DNA of 64,000 nt from positions 1 to 64,000 of the forward strand of contig NZ_CP118735.1 of NCBI RefSeq assembly GCF_032595075.1, read 5' to 3'. Position 1 is the first letter of the stretch. The number at the start of each line of letters is the position of its first letter. Source of the DNA: Streptococcus sp. 29887 (GTDB lineage: Bacteria > Bacillota > Bacilli > Lactobacillales > Streptococcaceae). The notes below the pieces were generated by a model, which saw nothing but the letters and a program-made list of their open reading frames with translations, was not told the DNA's origin and did no database searches. The translations under genes and the position numbers were made by a program. Positions 1 to 9,512 of the stretch are shown here, one piece after another.

Positions 1-1368
1 ATGAATAAAGAACAACAATTCTGGCAACGATTTATTGAACTAGTCCAAGCAAGTTTCAAAGCTTCCATTTATGATTTTTACGTTGCAGATGCAAGATTAC
101 TAAACCTAGAACAACAAGTAGCCACCATCTTCTTAAATCGCCCATTTAAAAAAGATTTCTGGGAAACAAACTTTGAGGAGCTAATGATTGCGGCTAGTTT
201 TGAAATTTTCGGTGAACCGCTCACTACTCGCTACCAATTTACAGAGGAAGTTACTAAAGTAGTTTCTCCGACTAGAACAACATACAGCCCTTCCACTCCA
301 GCTTCTACAACAGATATAGCAGAGGGAGTACTACAGCCTGTTCATTCTGATATAAAATCCCAATATACCTTTTCAAACTTTGTTCAAGGAGATAACAATC
401 ATTGGGCAAAAGCGGCTGCACTAGCTGTTTCTGATAACTTAGGAGAGCTCTATAATCCACTATTTATCTTTGGTGGACCAGGTTTAGGGAAAACTCATAT
501 TCTAAATGCAATCGGTAATAAAGTCCTAGCTGACAATCCTCATGCAAAAATAAAGTATGTTTCATCAGAAACTTTTATCAATGAGTTATTGGAACACATG
601 AGATTAAATAAAATGAAGCAGTTCAAAGAAATCTATCGTAATCTTGACCTGCTCCTCATTGATGATATCCAATCCATTCAGAAAAAAGAAACCACGCAAG
701 AAGAATTTTTCCATACTTTCAATGCACTCCATCAAAAAAATAAACAAATAGTCCTGACAAGTGATAGAAACCCTGACTATCTAGACAATCTTGAAGAACG
801 ATTAGTCACTCGTTTTAAGTGGGGCTTAACGAGTGAAATCACACCTCCTGACTTTGAAACACGTATTGCTATTTTACGCAATAAATGCGAGGCTTTCCCT
901 TATGATTTCACTAATGATACCCTGTCCTACTTAGCAGGTCAATTTGATTCCAACGTCCGTGATCTTGAGGGAGCATTGAAAGACATTAATCTACTTGCTA
1001 CCATGCGAAATCTGTCTGAGATAACAGTAGAAGTAGCTGCTGAAGCCATTCGTTCTAGGAAGCAAACAAACCCTCAAAACATGGTCATTCCGATTGAAAA
1101 AATCCAAACAGAAGTTGGAAATTTCTATGGAGTTAGCCTCAAAGAAATAAAGGGCTCTAAACGTGTCCAACACATTGTTCACGCGCGCCAGGTTGCTATG
1201 TTTTTAGCCCGCGAAATGACAGACAACTCTTTGCCAAAAATTGGTAGAGAATTTGGTAATCGTGACCATACAACAGTCATGCATGCCTATAACAAGATTA
1301 AAAGTTTGCTAATGGATGATGATAATTTGGAAATCGAAATAACCAGTATCAAAAATAAAATTCGATGA
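1..1368 (+). CDS. dnaA: Chromosomal replication initiator DnaA
   Basis: AAA+ ATPase that binds DnaA boxes, melts oriC and loads the helicase. The 455-residue length is normal for streptococci. An N-terminal helicase-interaction domain (about residues 1-90) and a variable linker precede the AAA+ core, with Walker A GGPGLGKT starting at residue 158 and Walker B LLLIDDIQ near residue 220. The C-terminal DNA-binding domain has the DnaA signature [14 protein letters not shown] near residues 420-433. The gene begins at base 1, so its promoter and the upstream half of the origin are outside the window. The oriC unwinding elements lie directly downstream, before dnaN. The only other long frame in this span, on the minus strand, is a shadow. 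Confidence 0.98.
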   Translation: MNKEQQFWQRFIELVQASFKASIYDFYVADARLLNLEQQVATIFLNRPFKKDFWETNFEELMIAASFEIFGEPLTTRYQFTEEVTKVVSPTRTTYSPSTPASTTDIAEGVLQPVHSDIKSQYTFSNFVQGDNNHWAKAAALAVSDNLGELYNPLFIFGGPGLGKTHILNAIGNKVLADNPHAKIKYVSSETFINELLEHMRLNKMKQFKEIYRNLDLLLIDDIQSIQKKETTQEEFFHTFNALHQKNKQIVLTSDRNPDYLDNLEERLVTRFKWGLTSEITPPDFETRIAILRNKCEAFPYDFTNDTLSYLAGQFDSNVRDLEGALKDINLLATMRNLSEITVEVAAEAIRSRKQTNPQNMVIPIEKIQTEVGNFYGVSLKEIKGSKRVQHIVHARQVAMFLAREMTDNSLPKIGREFGNRDHTTVMHAYNKIKSLLMDDDNLEIEITSIKNKIR

Positions 1369-1521
1369 CCTGTGTATAAGTTTTAAAAAATCCATCTACT
1401 TTTCCACAAGTTGTGAACAAGCTATTTTTCTTGAAAATTATGGCTTTGACCTACTTTTCCACAGAATACACAGGGCCTACTACTACTACTAACCTTATAA
1501 ATAATAAATAAAGGAGTTTCC
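1369..1521 (+). other. oriC: oriC unwinding region: DnaA boxes, DnaA-trios, AT-rich DUE
   Basis: The dnaA-dnaN intergenic region carries DnaA-box-like 9-mers: TGTGTATAA (1371-1379, reverse TTATACACA), TTTTCCACA at 1400-1408, TTTTCCACA at 1455-1463, and the weaker GAATACACA at 1464-1472 immediately adjacent. A short GC cluster (GGGCC, 1473-1477) follows, then TACTACTACTACTA (1478-1491), a run of DnaA-trio triplets, then AT-rich sequence (1492-1514). This order (paired boxes, GC cluster, trios, AT tract) matches the basal unwinding system described for Bacillus subtilis oriC. Replication start at this exact spot is inferred. Confidence 0.85.
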
Positions 1522-2658
1522 ATGATTCAATTTTCAATTAACAAAAATGTATTTCTCCAAGCACTAAATACAACCAAACGAGCAATCAGCACAAAAAATG
1601 CTATTCCCATTCTTTCAACTGTTAAAATCACGGTTACTAGTGATGGAATTACTTTAACAGGTTCTAATGGACAGATTTCTATCGAACATTTTATTTCTAT
1701 CCAGGATGAAAATGCAGGTCTGTTGATAAGCTCACCTGGCGCTATTCTTTTAGAAGCAGGCTTCTTTATCAATATTGTATCTAGCCTACCTGATGTCGTA
1801 GTTGATTTTAATGAAATCGAGCAAAAGCAAGTTGTACTAACAAGTGGTAAATCTGAAATTACTTTGAAAGGTAAAGATGCGGAACAGTATCCTCGTCTGC
1901 AAGAAGTGCCAACTTCAAAACCTCTGGTCCTAGAAACAAAAGTACTCAAACAAACAATCAACGAAACAGCTTTTGCAGCTTCCTTGCAAGAAAGTCGCCC
2001 AATCCTAACAGGTGTTCACTTTGTCTTGACAGATAATAAAAATCTAAAAACAGTTGCGACAGACTCACACCGTATGAGCCAACGTAAATTGGTTCTTGAA
2101 AAAGCAGGTGATGATTTTAACGTGGTAATTCCAAGCCGTTCTCTTCGCGAATTTACAGTTGTTTTCACAGATGATATTGAAACTGTGGAAGTATTCTTCT
2201 CAAACAATCAAATTCTTTTCAGAAGCGAGCATATTAGCTTCTATACACGTTTGCTTGAAGGAACCTATCCAGATACAGACCGCCTGATTCCAACAGAATT
2301 CAAAACAGTTGCTGTCTTTGACACAGCTAATCTTCGTCATTCAATGGAACGTGCCCGTCTGCTTTCAAATGCAACTCAGAATGGTACAGTAAAACTTGAG
2401 ATTGCTAACAATATTGTCACAGCTCATGTAAACTCACCAGAAGTTGGACGTGTAAACGAAGAATTGGATACCTTAGAAGTGACTGGTGAAGACTTGGTAA
2501 TTAGTTTTAACCCTACTTACTTGATTGAAGCCTTGAAGGCTACCAATAGTGAGCAGGTCAAAATTAGCTTTATTTCCTCTGTTCGTCCATTTACAGTGGT
2601 ACCAAATAGCGAAGGGGATGACCTCATTCAATTGGTGACACCAGTTCGAACCAACTAA
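1522..2658 (+). CDS. dnaN: DNA polymerase III beta sliding clamp
   Basis: Ring-shaped dimeric clamp that tethers DNA polymerase III and many repair proteins (including MutL-system partners) to DNA. The 378 residues contain three repeated clamp domains, with recognisable stretches such as ATDSHRMSQRKL (about 180-191) and the C-terminal VTPVRTN end typical of the family. The start ATG has AGGAG (1511-1516) at good spacing. It follows oriC as in nearly all Firmicutes and ends in a clear terminator. Confidence 0.97.
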   Translation: MIQFSINKNVFLQALNTTKRAISTKNAIPILSTVKITVTSDGITLTGSNGQISIEHFISIQDENAGLLISSPGAILLEAGFFINIVSSLPDVVVDFNEIEQKQVVLTSGKSEITLKGKDAEQYPRLQEVPTSKPLVLETKVLKQTINETAFAASLQESRPILTGVHFVLTDNKNLKTVATDSHRMSQRKLVLEKAGDDFNVVIPSRSLREFTVVFTDDIETVEVFFSNNQILFRSEHISFYTRLLEGTYPDTDRLIPTEFKTVAVFDTANLRHSMERARLLSNATQNGTVKLEIANNIVTAHVNSPEVGRVNEELDTLEVTGEDLVISFNPTYLIEALKATNSEQVKISFISSVRPFTVVPNSEGDDLIQLVTPVRTN

Positions 2659-2667
2659 TTCCATCAT

Positions 2668-2692
2668 AAACGGCTAGTTTAGCCGTTTTTAT
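2668..2692 (+). terminator. Intrinsic terminator after dnaN
   Basis: Perfect 9-bp stem AAACGGCTA / TAGCCGTTT with loop GTT, followed by a T run. Confidence 0.85.
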
Positions 2693-2727
2693 GTTATACT
2701 GAAAGAAATAGAACTAAAGGAGTATCT

Positions 2728-2931
2728 ATGTACCAATTAGGAACCTTTGTCGAAATGAAAAAGCCCCATGCCTGTGTCATCAAATCGACCGGCAAGAAGG
2801 CCAATAAGTGGGAGGTTATCCGACTAGGAGCGGATATTAAAATCCGCTGCAGTAATTGTGACCATGTTGTTATGATGAGCCGGCATGATTTTGAACGAAA
2901 AATGAAACAAGTTCTGCCGAGTGAAGCTTAG
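2728..2931 (+). CDS. DUF951 family small zinc-ribbon-like protein
   Basis: A 67-residue basic protein that I recognise as the DUF951 (YyzM-type) family, a conserved small protein encoded next to dnaN or ychF in many Firmicutes. It contains a Cys pair (RCSNCDHVVMM, near residues 46-56) and the family phrase MKKPHACV...WEVIRLGADIKIRC. AAAGGAG precedes the ATG. Function is not established; a nucleic-acid-binding role is only a guess from its charge and Cys pair. It has its own terminator. Confidence 0.85.
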   Translation: MYQLGTFVEMKKPHACVIKSTGKKANKWEVIRLGADIKIRCSNCDHVVMMSRHDFERKMKQVLPSEA

Positions 2932-2939
2932 TTGACAGT

Positions 2940-2966
2940 TTGCAACTGCTGGTTGCGATTTTTTCC
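2940..2966 (+). terminator. Intrinsic terminator
   Basis: GCAAC (2942-2946) / GTTGC (2952-2956) hairpin followed by GATTTTTTCC, just after the DUF951 gene. A TATAAT hexamer at 3000-3005 then serves the next gene. Confidence 0.6.
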
Positions 2967-3034
2967 TAAAAATTGCTAGTCAACTCTTCCTTTCTAAGCT
3001 ATAATAGACTTAGAAAAAAGAGGAGGAAATGATC

Positions 3035-3394
3035 ATGAAGCAGTTAGCACAGCAAATTCGAGTTTTACGCACAACAAAGAACCTATCACAAGATGAATTG
3101 GCAGTGAAACTCTATATTTCACGTTAAGCCATTTCCAAGTGGGAAAATGGGGAAGCAACGCCAGATAGTGACAAACTGGTCCAGCTGGCAGAAATCCGTG
3201 GTGTTAGTTTGGATTATCTGGTTTTAGGAAAAGAACCTGAGAAGGAAATTGTTGTGGAACAACGAGGAAAAATGAATGGTTGGGAATACTTGTACGAAGA
3301 ATCCAAACGACCTCTTACAAGAGGAGATGTTGTCGTTCTCATTTTTTTTGCAGTTATATTTTTAGGTGGATTATTCATTAAGCATTATTTTTAA
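3035..3394 (+). pseudogene. XRE-type HTH regulator with membrane anchor, interrupted by a nonsense codon
   Basis: From ATG 3035 (AGGAGGAAA just upstream) one frame encodes an XRE/Cro helix-turn-helix protein of 119 codons, but codon 31 is TAA (3125-3127). The surrounding residues read ...KLYISR-stop-AISKWENGE, where the family is almost always SRQAISKWENG. The stop therefore looks like a single CAA-to-TAA change. After the stop the frame is open to 3394, with the rest of the HTH and one C-terminal transmembrane helix (VVVLIFFAVIFLGGLFI). Codon use downstream of the stop is undamaged, so the lesion is probably recent. Alternatively, a short N-terminal peptide and a reinitiated membrane fragment may be made. 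Confidence 0.85.
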
Positions 3395-3396
3395 CG

Positions 3397-3422
3397 AAGC
3401 TTGCCAAACAGCAAGCTTTTTC
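3397..3422 (+). terminator. Intrinsic terminator before ychF
   Basis: AAGCTTGC (3397-3404) / GCAAGCTT (3411-3418) stem plus T run. An extended -10 (TGC-TATAAT, 3436-3441) for ychF follows. Confidence 0.85.
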
Positions 3423-3478
3423 TCTATTTTTCTGCTATAATAGTCGTGATTGAATTTTTAATTGGAGAGTAAAAAAAC

Positions 3479-4594
3479 ATGGCTTTAACAGCAGGAATCG
3501 TCGGTTTACCAAACGTTGGTAAATCAACCCTATTTAACGCAATTACCAAGGCAGGAGCAGAGGCTGCAAACTATCCTTTCGCGACTATTGATCCAAACGT
3601 CGGCATGGTAGAAGTGCCCGATGAGCGTTTGCAGAAGTTGACAGAACTCATCACCCCTAAAAAGACAGTTCCAACGACTTTTGAATTTACCGATATTGCC
3701 GGTATCGTAAAAGGTGCCTCTAAAGGTGAGGGACTTGGAAACAAATTCTTGGCCAATATTCGTGAGGTTGATGCCATTGTCCACGTGGTGCGTGCCTTTG
3801 ATGATGAAAATGTCATGCGTGAACAAGGTCGTGAAGACGCCTTTGTGGACCCAATCGCAGATATTGATACCATTAACCTGGAATTGATTTTGGCGGACCT
3901 AGAGAGCATCAACAAGCGTTATGCGCGTGTAGAAAAAATGGCACGTACGCAAAAAGACAAGGATTCTGTCGCAGAATTTGCAGTTCTTGAAAAAATCAAG
4001 CCTGTCTTGGAAGATGGAAAATCTGCCCGTACAGTTGACTTCACAGATGAAGAACAAAAAATCGTTAAGCAACTCTTCCTCTTGACGACCAAGCCAGTCC
4101 TCTATGTTGCCAATGTCGATGAAGACAAGGTAGCAGATCCTGAGTCTATCAGCTATGTTCAGCAAATCCGTGACTTTGCGGCAACAGAAAATGCAGAAGT
4201 TGTGGTCATTTCTGCGCGTGCAGAAGAGGAAATTTCAGAACTAGACGATGAAGACAAGGGTGAGTTTTTAGAAGCCCTTGGTCTGACAGAATCTGGCGTG
4301 GATAAATTGACCCGTGCAGCCTACCACTTGCTTGGACTTGGAACTTACTTTACCGCAGGGGAAAAAGAAGTGCGTGCTTGGACCTTCAAGCGTGGCATGA
4401 AAGCTCCTCAGTGTGCTGGTATTATCCACTCAGACTTCGAAAAAGGCTTTATTCGTGCGGTGACCATGTCTTATGATGATTTGATGACCTACGGCTCTGA
4501 GAAGGCTGTTAAGGAAGCAGGACGCCTTCGTGAAGAAGGAAAAGAGTACGTTGTTCAAGATGGGGACATCATGGAGTTCCGCTTTAACGTCTAA
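3479..4594 (+). CDS. ychF: Redox-regulated ATPase YchF (Obg-like)
   Basis: Universally conserved P-loop protein of the Obg family that prefers ATP to GTP and associates with ribosomes; linked in bacteria to oxidative-stress responses. The 371-residue length is typical. The N-terminal G1 motif GLPNVGKS is at residues 8-15, switch region [14 protein letters not shown] near 68-81, and the C-terminal TGS domain ends in [18 protein letters not shown] precedes ATG. It has its own promoter and precedes pth as in other streptococci. Confidence 0.97.
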   Translation: MALTAGIVGLPNVGKSTLFNAITKAGAEAANYPFATIDPNVGMVEVPDERLQKLTELITPKKTVPTTFEFTDIAGIVKGASKGEGLGNKFLANIREVDAIVHVVRAFDDENVMREQGREDAFVDPIADIDTINLELILADLESINKRYARVEKMARTQKDKDSVAEFAVLEKIKPVLEDGKSARTVDFTDEEQKIVKQLFLLTTKPVLYVANVDEDKVADPESISYVQQIRDFAATENAEVVVISARAEEEISELDDEDKGEFLEALGLTESGVDKLTRAAYHLLGLGTYFTAGEKEVRAWTFKRGMKAPQCAGIIHSDFEKGFIRAVTMSYDDLMTYGSEKAVKEAGRLREEGKEYVVQDGDIMEFRFNV

Positions 4595-4603
4595 TAGAAA
4601 ATT

Positions 4604-4631
4604 AGGTTGGAAAGTATTTTCCAGCCTTTTG
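4604..4631 (+). terminator. Hairpin with U-tract between ychF and pth
   Basis: AGGTTGGAAA (4604-4613) pairs with TTTCCAGCCT (4618-4627) followed by TTTT. I see no strong promoter between it and pth, so it may only attenuate. Confidence 0.55.
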
Positions 4632-4648
4632 GTATGTAAGGAGAAAAA

Positions 4649-5218
4649 ATGACACGATTGATCATCGGTTTGGGAAATCCCGGAGACCGTTATTTTGAAA
4701 CAAAACATAACGTTGGTTTTATGTTGCTGGATAAGATTGCCAAACGTGAAAATGTGACCTTTAGTCACGATAAGATTTTCCAAGCAGACATTGCCACAAC
4801 CTTTATTGATGGTGAAAAAATTTACCTGGTTAAACCAACGACTTTCATGAATGAATCAGGTAAGGCTGTCCATGCCTTGATGGCCTATTATGGATTGGAT
4901 GAGACCGATATTCTGGTGGCTTATGATGATTTGGACATGGCAGTTGGGAAAATCCGTTTCCGTCAAAAAGGATCAGCGGGAGGCCACAATGGGATAAAAT
5001 CCATTGTCAAGCATATTGGAACGCAGGAATTTGACCGTATTAAGATTGGTATAGGTCGTCCAAAAGGAAAAATGAGCGTTGTAAACCATGTCTTGTCTGG
5101 CTTTGATACAGAGGATCGTATTGAGATTGATTTGGCCTTAGATAAACTTGACAAGGCTGTCAATGTATATCTAGAAGAAGATGACTTTGATACCATTATG
5201 AGAAAGTTTAACGGATAA
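4649..5218 (+). CDS. pth: Peptidyl-tRNA hydrolase
   Basis: Hydrolyses the ester bond of peptidyl-tRNAs released by drop-off, recycling tRNA. The 189-residue length is normal. Family motif [17 protein letters not shown] is at the N-terminus with catalytic His at residue 20; further hallmarks are [10 protein letters not shown] and AYDDLDM...[21 protein letters not shown] is seven bases before ATG. The stop TAATG shares its A with the mfd start, indicating translational coupling. Confidence 0.97.
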   Translation: MTRLIIGLGNPGDRYFETKHNVGFMLLDKIAKRENVTFSHDKIFQADIATTFIDGEKIYLVKPTTFMNESGKAVHALMAYYGLDETDILVAYDDLDMAVGKIRFRQKGSAGGHNGIKSIVKHIGTQEFDRIKIGIGRPKGKMSVVNHVLSGFDTEDRIEIDLALDKLDKAVNVYLEEDDFDTIMRKFNG

Positions 5219-8200
5219 TGAATATACTCGATTTACTTCATAAGAACAAGCAAATCAATCAATGGCAGTCAGGATTGAATAAATCAACTCGTCAGTTACT
5301 TTTAGGATTATCCGGAACTAGTAAGTCATTGGTAATGGCGACAGCCTATGATAGTCTGGCTGAGAAAATAATGATTGTGACTGCTACTCAAAATGAAGCA
5401 GAGAAATTAGTTGCAGATTTAACAGCCATAATTGGAAATGAGCACATTTACAACTTCTTTACAGATGATAGTCCAATTGCGGAATTTGTCTTTGCATCAA
5501 AAGAACGAACTCAATCAAGAATTGACAGTTTAAACTTTTTAACAGATGCTACTAGTTCAGGTATCCTAGTTGCCAGTATAGCTGCCTGTCGGATATTGTT
5601 GCCAAATCCAGAGGTTTTTAAAGCTTCTAACATCCGACTGGAAGTTGGTAAAGAAATAGAAGTTGACAATCTTGTAAAGAAACTTGTCAATATCGGATAT
5701 AAAAAGGTAGCTCGTGTCTTAACTCAGGGAGAATTTAGCCAACGAGGTGATATTCTAGATATTTTTGACATGCAAGCAGAAGCTCCTTATCGAATGGAAT
5801 TTTTTGGAGATGAGATTGATGGTATTCGTATCTTTGATGTTGACAGTCAAAAATCCTTAGAAAATCTTGAAAGTATATCCATCTCTCCAGCTTCCGACAT
5901 TATTTTGTCTTCGGAAGACTATAGCAGAGCTAGCCGATACATTCAGACAGCTATTGACCAATCGACCCTAGAGGAGCAAGAATCTTACTTACGAGAAGTT
6001 TTAGCGGACATGCAGACGGAGTACCGGCATCCAGATTTGCGTAAATTCTTGTCCTGTTTGTATGAACAAACCTGGACCTTGTTGGATTATTTGCCAAAGG
6101 GTTCTCCCTTATTTTTGGATGATTTTCATAAAATTTCCGATAAGCAGGCTCAGTTTGAAAAAGAAATTGCAGACTTGTTGACAGATGATTTACATAAGGG
6201 TAAATCAGTGTCAAGTTTGAATTATTTTGCCTCAACTTACGCTGAATTGAGAAAATACAAACCAGCTACCTTCTTTTCAAGTTTTCAAAAGGGGTTAGGA
6301 AATGTAAAATTCGATGCTCTTTACCAATTTACCCAGCATCCTATGCAGGAATTTTTCCATCAAATTCCTCTATTGAAAGAAGAACTAGCTCGGTATAGAA
6401 AATCAAAACATACAGTCATTATTCAAGCAAGTTCTGAAGTAAGTTTACAAACTTTACAGAAATCTTTACAGGAGTATGACATCCAACTCCCTACCTATAC
6501 TCCAGATAAATTAGTAGAAGGTCAGCAACAATTGACTACTGGTCAGTTAGCTTCAGGTTTTCATTTGATGGATGAGAAGCTAGTTCTTATTACTGAGAAA
6601 GAGATTTTTAATAAAAAAATCAAACGCAAGGTCCGTCGAACAAATATTTCCAATGCTGAGCGCATTAAGGATTATAGTGAACTAGCTGTCGGTGACTACG
6701 TTGTTCACCATGTCCATGGGATTGGCCAATATTTAGGGATAGAAACCATTGAAATCTCAGGCATCCACCGTGACTATGTGACTGTGCAGTATCAAAATGC
6801 TGACCGCATCTCCATTCCAGTAGAGCAAATAGATTTACTTTCTAAATATCTAGCATCCGATGGAAAAGCTCCAAAAGTCAATAAACTAAACGATGGTCGT
6901 TTCCAACGAACCAAGCAAAAGGTTCAGAAGCAGGTAGAGGACATTGCGGATGATTTGATCAAGCTTTACGCTGAGCGTAGCCAACTGAAAGGTTTTGCTT
7001 TTTCGCCTGACGATGACAATCAGGTGGAATTTGACAACTACTTTACACACGTGGAAACTGATGATCAACTCCGTTCTATTGATGAAATCAAGAAGGATAT
7101 GGAAAAAGATTCTCCCATGGATCGTCTTTTGGTTGGGGATGTCGGCTTTGGTAAGACAGAGGTAGCCATGCGGGCTGTCTTCAAGGCTGTCAATGATGGC
7201 AAACAAGTAGCTATCCTTGTTCCAACAACAGTTTTAGCCCAACAACACTATGCTAATTTCCAGGAACGATTTGCTGAATTCCCTGTCAATGTCGATGTCT
7301 TGAGTCGTTTTAAAACAAAAGCAGAGCAAGAAAAAACGCTAGAAAAGCTAAAAAAAGGTCAAGTTGACATCATCATTGGTACCCATAGGCTATTATCTAA
7401 AGATGTTGTGTTTGCTGATTTAGGTTTACTGGTCATTGACGAAGAGCAACGTTTTGGTGTCAAGCACAAGGAACGTTTGAAGGAACTCAAGAAAAAAATT
7501 GATGTCCTGACCTTGACAGCAACCCCAATTCCTCGAACATTACAAATGTCCATGCTAGGTATTCGAGATTTGTCAGTCATAGAAACACCGCCGACCAATC
7601 GTTATCCTGTTCAAACCTATGTCATGGAAACAAATCCTTCCGTTATACGAGATGCTATTCTCCGTGAAATTGATCGAGGTGGACAGGTTTACTATCTTTA
7701 CAATAAAGTTGACACCATTGAGCAGAAAGTTTCAGAATTGAAAGAATTGGTCCCAGAAGCAAGCATCGGTTATGTTCATGGAAAAATGTCGGAAATTCAA
7801 CTTGAAAACACTCTGTATGCTTTTGTTGAAGGGGAATACGATATCTTAGTGACAACAACGATTATTGAAACTGGTGTTGATATTCCAAATGCAAACACCC
7901 TTTTTATAGAAAATGCAGACCATATGGGATTGTCAACTTTGTATCAACTTCGTGGGCGTGTCGGGCGTTCTAGTCGGATTGCCTATGCCTATCTCATGTA
8001 CTGTCCAGACAAGTCCTTGACAGAAGTAGCGGAAAAACGATTGGAGGCTATTAAAGGCTTTACTGAATTAGGCTCTGGTTTCAAAATTGCTATGCAGGAT
8101 TTGTCGATTAGAGGTGCTGGAAATATTTTAGGTGCTGCCCAGTCAGGCTTTATAGATTCTGTAGGATATGAATTGTACTCTCAATTGTTAGAGCAAGCAA

Positions 8201-8712
8201 TTTTAGAGAAACAAGGGAAGACTGCCCAACGTCAGAAAAGTAATTCTGAGGTTCATTTACAGATTGATGCCTACCTACCAAGTGACTATATTGCTGATCA
8301 ACGGCAAAAAATTGAAATTTACAAGCGTATCAAGAATATTGACAGTCGTGTAAACTATCAAGATTTACAGGAAGAGTTAATGGACCGTTTTGGAGAATAT
8401 CCAGACGTAGTTGCTTACTTGCTGGAAATTGGTTTGCTTAAGTCCTATCTTGACCAAGTTTTCTGTCACTCAGTTATGAAACGACAACACCAAGTAACTG
8501 TTACATTTGAAGCAATGGCAGGTCAACTATTTTTAACGCAAGATTACTTTGAAGCCTTATCTGCAACTAAATTAAAGGCTCAAATAACAGAAAATAAAGG
8601 TAAATTGGCAGTTATTTTTAATGTTCAGCAGAAAAAAGACTATGAGATTTTAGAAGAATTACTTGCTTTTGCTGAAAAACTACAAGAAATCAAGACTAGA
8701 AAAACATTATAA
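5218..8712 (+). CDS. mfd: Transcription-repair coupling factor Mfd
   Basis: Displaces RNA polymerase stalled at DNA lesions and recruits UvrA. The 1164 residues have the standard order: UvrB-like N-terminal region (about 1-480), RNA-polymerase-interacting CarD-like domain beginning VGDYVVHHVHGIGQYLG (about 495), then a superfamily 2 translocase with Walker A GDVGFGKTEV, DEEQ box at residues 741-744, and RGRVGRS motif VI, then the TRCF C-terminal domain. The start codon overlaps the pth stop by one base. There is no visible damage. Confidence 0.97.
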   Translation: MNILDLLHKNKQINQWQSGLNKSTRQLLLGLSGTSKSLVMATAYDSLAEKIMIVTATQNEAEKLVADLTAIIGNEHIYNFFTDDSPIAEFVFASKERTQSRIDSLNFLTDATSSGILVASIAACRILLPNPEVFKASNIRLEVGKEIEVDNLVKKLVNIGYKKVARVLTQGEFSQRGDILDIFDMQAEAPYRMEFFGDEIDGIRIFDVDSQKSLENLESISISPASDIILSSEDYSRASRYIQTAIDQSTLEEQESYLREVLADMQTEYRHPDLRKFLSCLYEQTWTLLDYLPKGSPLFLDDFHKISDKQAQFEKEIADLLTDDLHKGKSVSSLNYFASTYAELRKYKPATFFSSFQKGLGNVKFDALYQFTQHPMQEFFHQIPLLKEELARYRKSKHTVIIQASSEVSLQTLQKSLQEYDIQLPTYTPDKLVEGQQQLTTGQLASGFHLMDEKLVLITEKEIFNKKIKRKVRRTNISNAERIKDYSELAVGDYVVHHVHGIGQYLGIETIEISGIHRDYVTVQYQNADRISIPVEQIDLLSKYLASDGKAPKVNKLNDGRFQRTKQKVQKQVEDIADDLIKLYAERSQLKGFAFSPDDDNQVEFDNYFTHVETDDQLRSIDEIKKDMEKDSPMDRLLVGDVGFGKTEVAMRAVFKAVNDGKQVAILVPTTVLAQQHYANFQERFAEFPVNVDVLSRFKTKAEQEKTLEKLKKGQVDIIIGTHRLLSKDVVFADLGLLVIDEEQRFGVKHKERLKELKKKIDVLTLTATPIPRTLQMSMLGIRDLSVIETPPTNRYPVQTYVMETNPSVIRDAILREIDRGGQVYYLYNKVDTIEQKVSELKELVPEASIGYVHGKMSEIQLENTLYAFVEGEYDILVTTTIIETGVDIPNANTLFIENADHMGLSTLYQLRGRVGRSSRIAYAYLMYCPDKSLTEVAEKRLEAIKGFTELGSGFKIAMQDLSIRGAGNILGAAQSGFIDSVGYELYSQLLEQAILEKQGKTAQRQKSNSEVHLQIDAYLPSDYIADQRQKIEIYKRIKNIDSRVNYQDLQEELMDRFGEYPDVVAYLLEIGLLKSYLDQVFCHSVMKRQHQVTVTFEAMAGQLFLTQDYFEALSATKLKAQITENKGKLAVIFNVQQKKDYEILEELLAFAEKLQEIKTRKTL

Positions 8713-8762
8713 ATTTTTCAATTAAATGAAAAAATGGTAAAATATGTAGTTGAGGTAAAGGT

Positions 8763-9035
8763 ATGAGATTAGATAAATATTTAAAAGTATCTCGCATTAT
8801 CAAGCGCAGAACGGTAGCAAAAGAAGTTGCAGATAAGGGACGGATTAAAGTCAACGGTATTTTGGCCAAGTCATCAACAGATTTAAAAGTTGATGATCAG
8901 GTTGAAATCCAATTCGGCAATAAGTTGCTAACTGTGAAGGTCCTTGAGATGAAAGATTCTACAAAAAAAGAAGATGCACTGAAGATGTATGAAATCATCA
9001 GTGAAAAAAGGATAGACGCGGATGAGAAAATCTAA
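8763..9035 (+). CDS. rqcP: S4-domain ribosome quality-control protein RqcP
   Basis: A 90-residue S4 RNA-binding protein (formerly Hsp15-like/YabO). In Bacillus, RqcP works with RqcH on stalled 50S subunits during C-terminal alanine tailing; the same role is inferred here. The S4 motif is [20 protein letters not shown] at the start. An extended -10-like TGGTAAAAT lies upstream in the mfd-rqcP gap. It overlaps divIC by 14 bases, so the two are co-translated, as in many Firmicutes. Confidence 0.93.
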   Translation: MRLDKYLKVSRIIKRRTVAKEVADKGRIKVNGILAKSSTDLKVDDQVEIQFGNKLLTVKVLEMKDSTKKEDALKMYEIISEKRIDADEKI

Positions 9036-9390
9036 AATCCTGCAATTGAATAATGCCTTTATTCAATCAGAACGCACAAAATCTCAACATAAACTGGCAG
9101 AGCGACAAGAGAAAAATCGTTTTATGGCTGCTATTTTGATTCTGGTTATTTTTCTATTTATGTTGCCAGCCTATAATCTTGTGGTGACCTATACAGATAT
9201 TCAGAAGCAGGAAAAAAAGCTTGCTGAATTGGAAAAAAACTATGCTGAGTTGACAAAAGAACAAAAACAAGTAGCTGAAATGGTCACAAAATTAAAGAAT
9301 GAGGACTATGCTGCCAAGTATGTTCGGGCTAAGTATCAATACTCTAAAGAAGGGGAATTTGTCTATAATATTCCGGGGCTACCAAAATGA
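9022..9390 (+). CDS. divIC: Septum formation initiator DivIC/FtsB-like
   Basis: Bitopic division protein of the FtsB/DivIC family that joins FtsL and DivIB (FtsQ) at the septum. The 122 residues comprise a cytoplasmic basic N-terminus (1-33), one transmembrane helix ([20 protein letters not shown], about 36-55), an extracellular leucine-zipper-like coiled coil (about 65-95), and a conserved C-terminal segment ([19 protein letters not shown]). Start overlaps rqcP, and its stop overlaps the start of the next small gene, so this is a tightly coupled operon. Confidence 0.93.
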   Translation: MRKSKILQLNNAFIQSERTKSQHKLAERQEKNRFMAAILILVIFLFMLPAYNLVVTYTDIQKQEKKLAELEKNYAELTKEQKQVAEMVTKLKNEDYAAKYVRAKYQYSKEGEFVYNIPGLPK

Positions 9391-9500
9391 CAGATTCTAT
9401 TTTTAAAGTCGTGGAACAATTTTTACAACATTCTGAAGAGAAGTTGGAAGAGTTATCCCAAAAAAATCAGGAATTAAAATTAGACGAAAAGGATTTATAG
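9387..9500 (+). CDS. Small acidic helical protein between divIC and the serine hydrolase gene
   Basis: A 37-codon frame beginning ATGACAGATTC and ending TAG. Its ATG overlaps the divIC stop (ATGA), a classic coupling arrangement. The product ([20 protein letters not shown] then EELSQKNQ...) is charged, amphipathic and probably one long helix. A hypothetical gene of this size sits at the same place in other streptococci. Function unknown; linkage to divIC suggests a division or membrane-complex role, as inference only. Confidence 0.75.
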   Translation: MTDSIFKVVEQFLQHSEEKLEELSQKNQELKLDEKDL

Positions 9501-9512
9501 AAAGGAGGGAGT

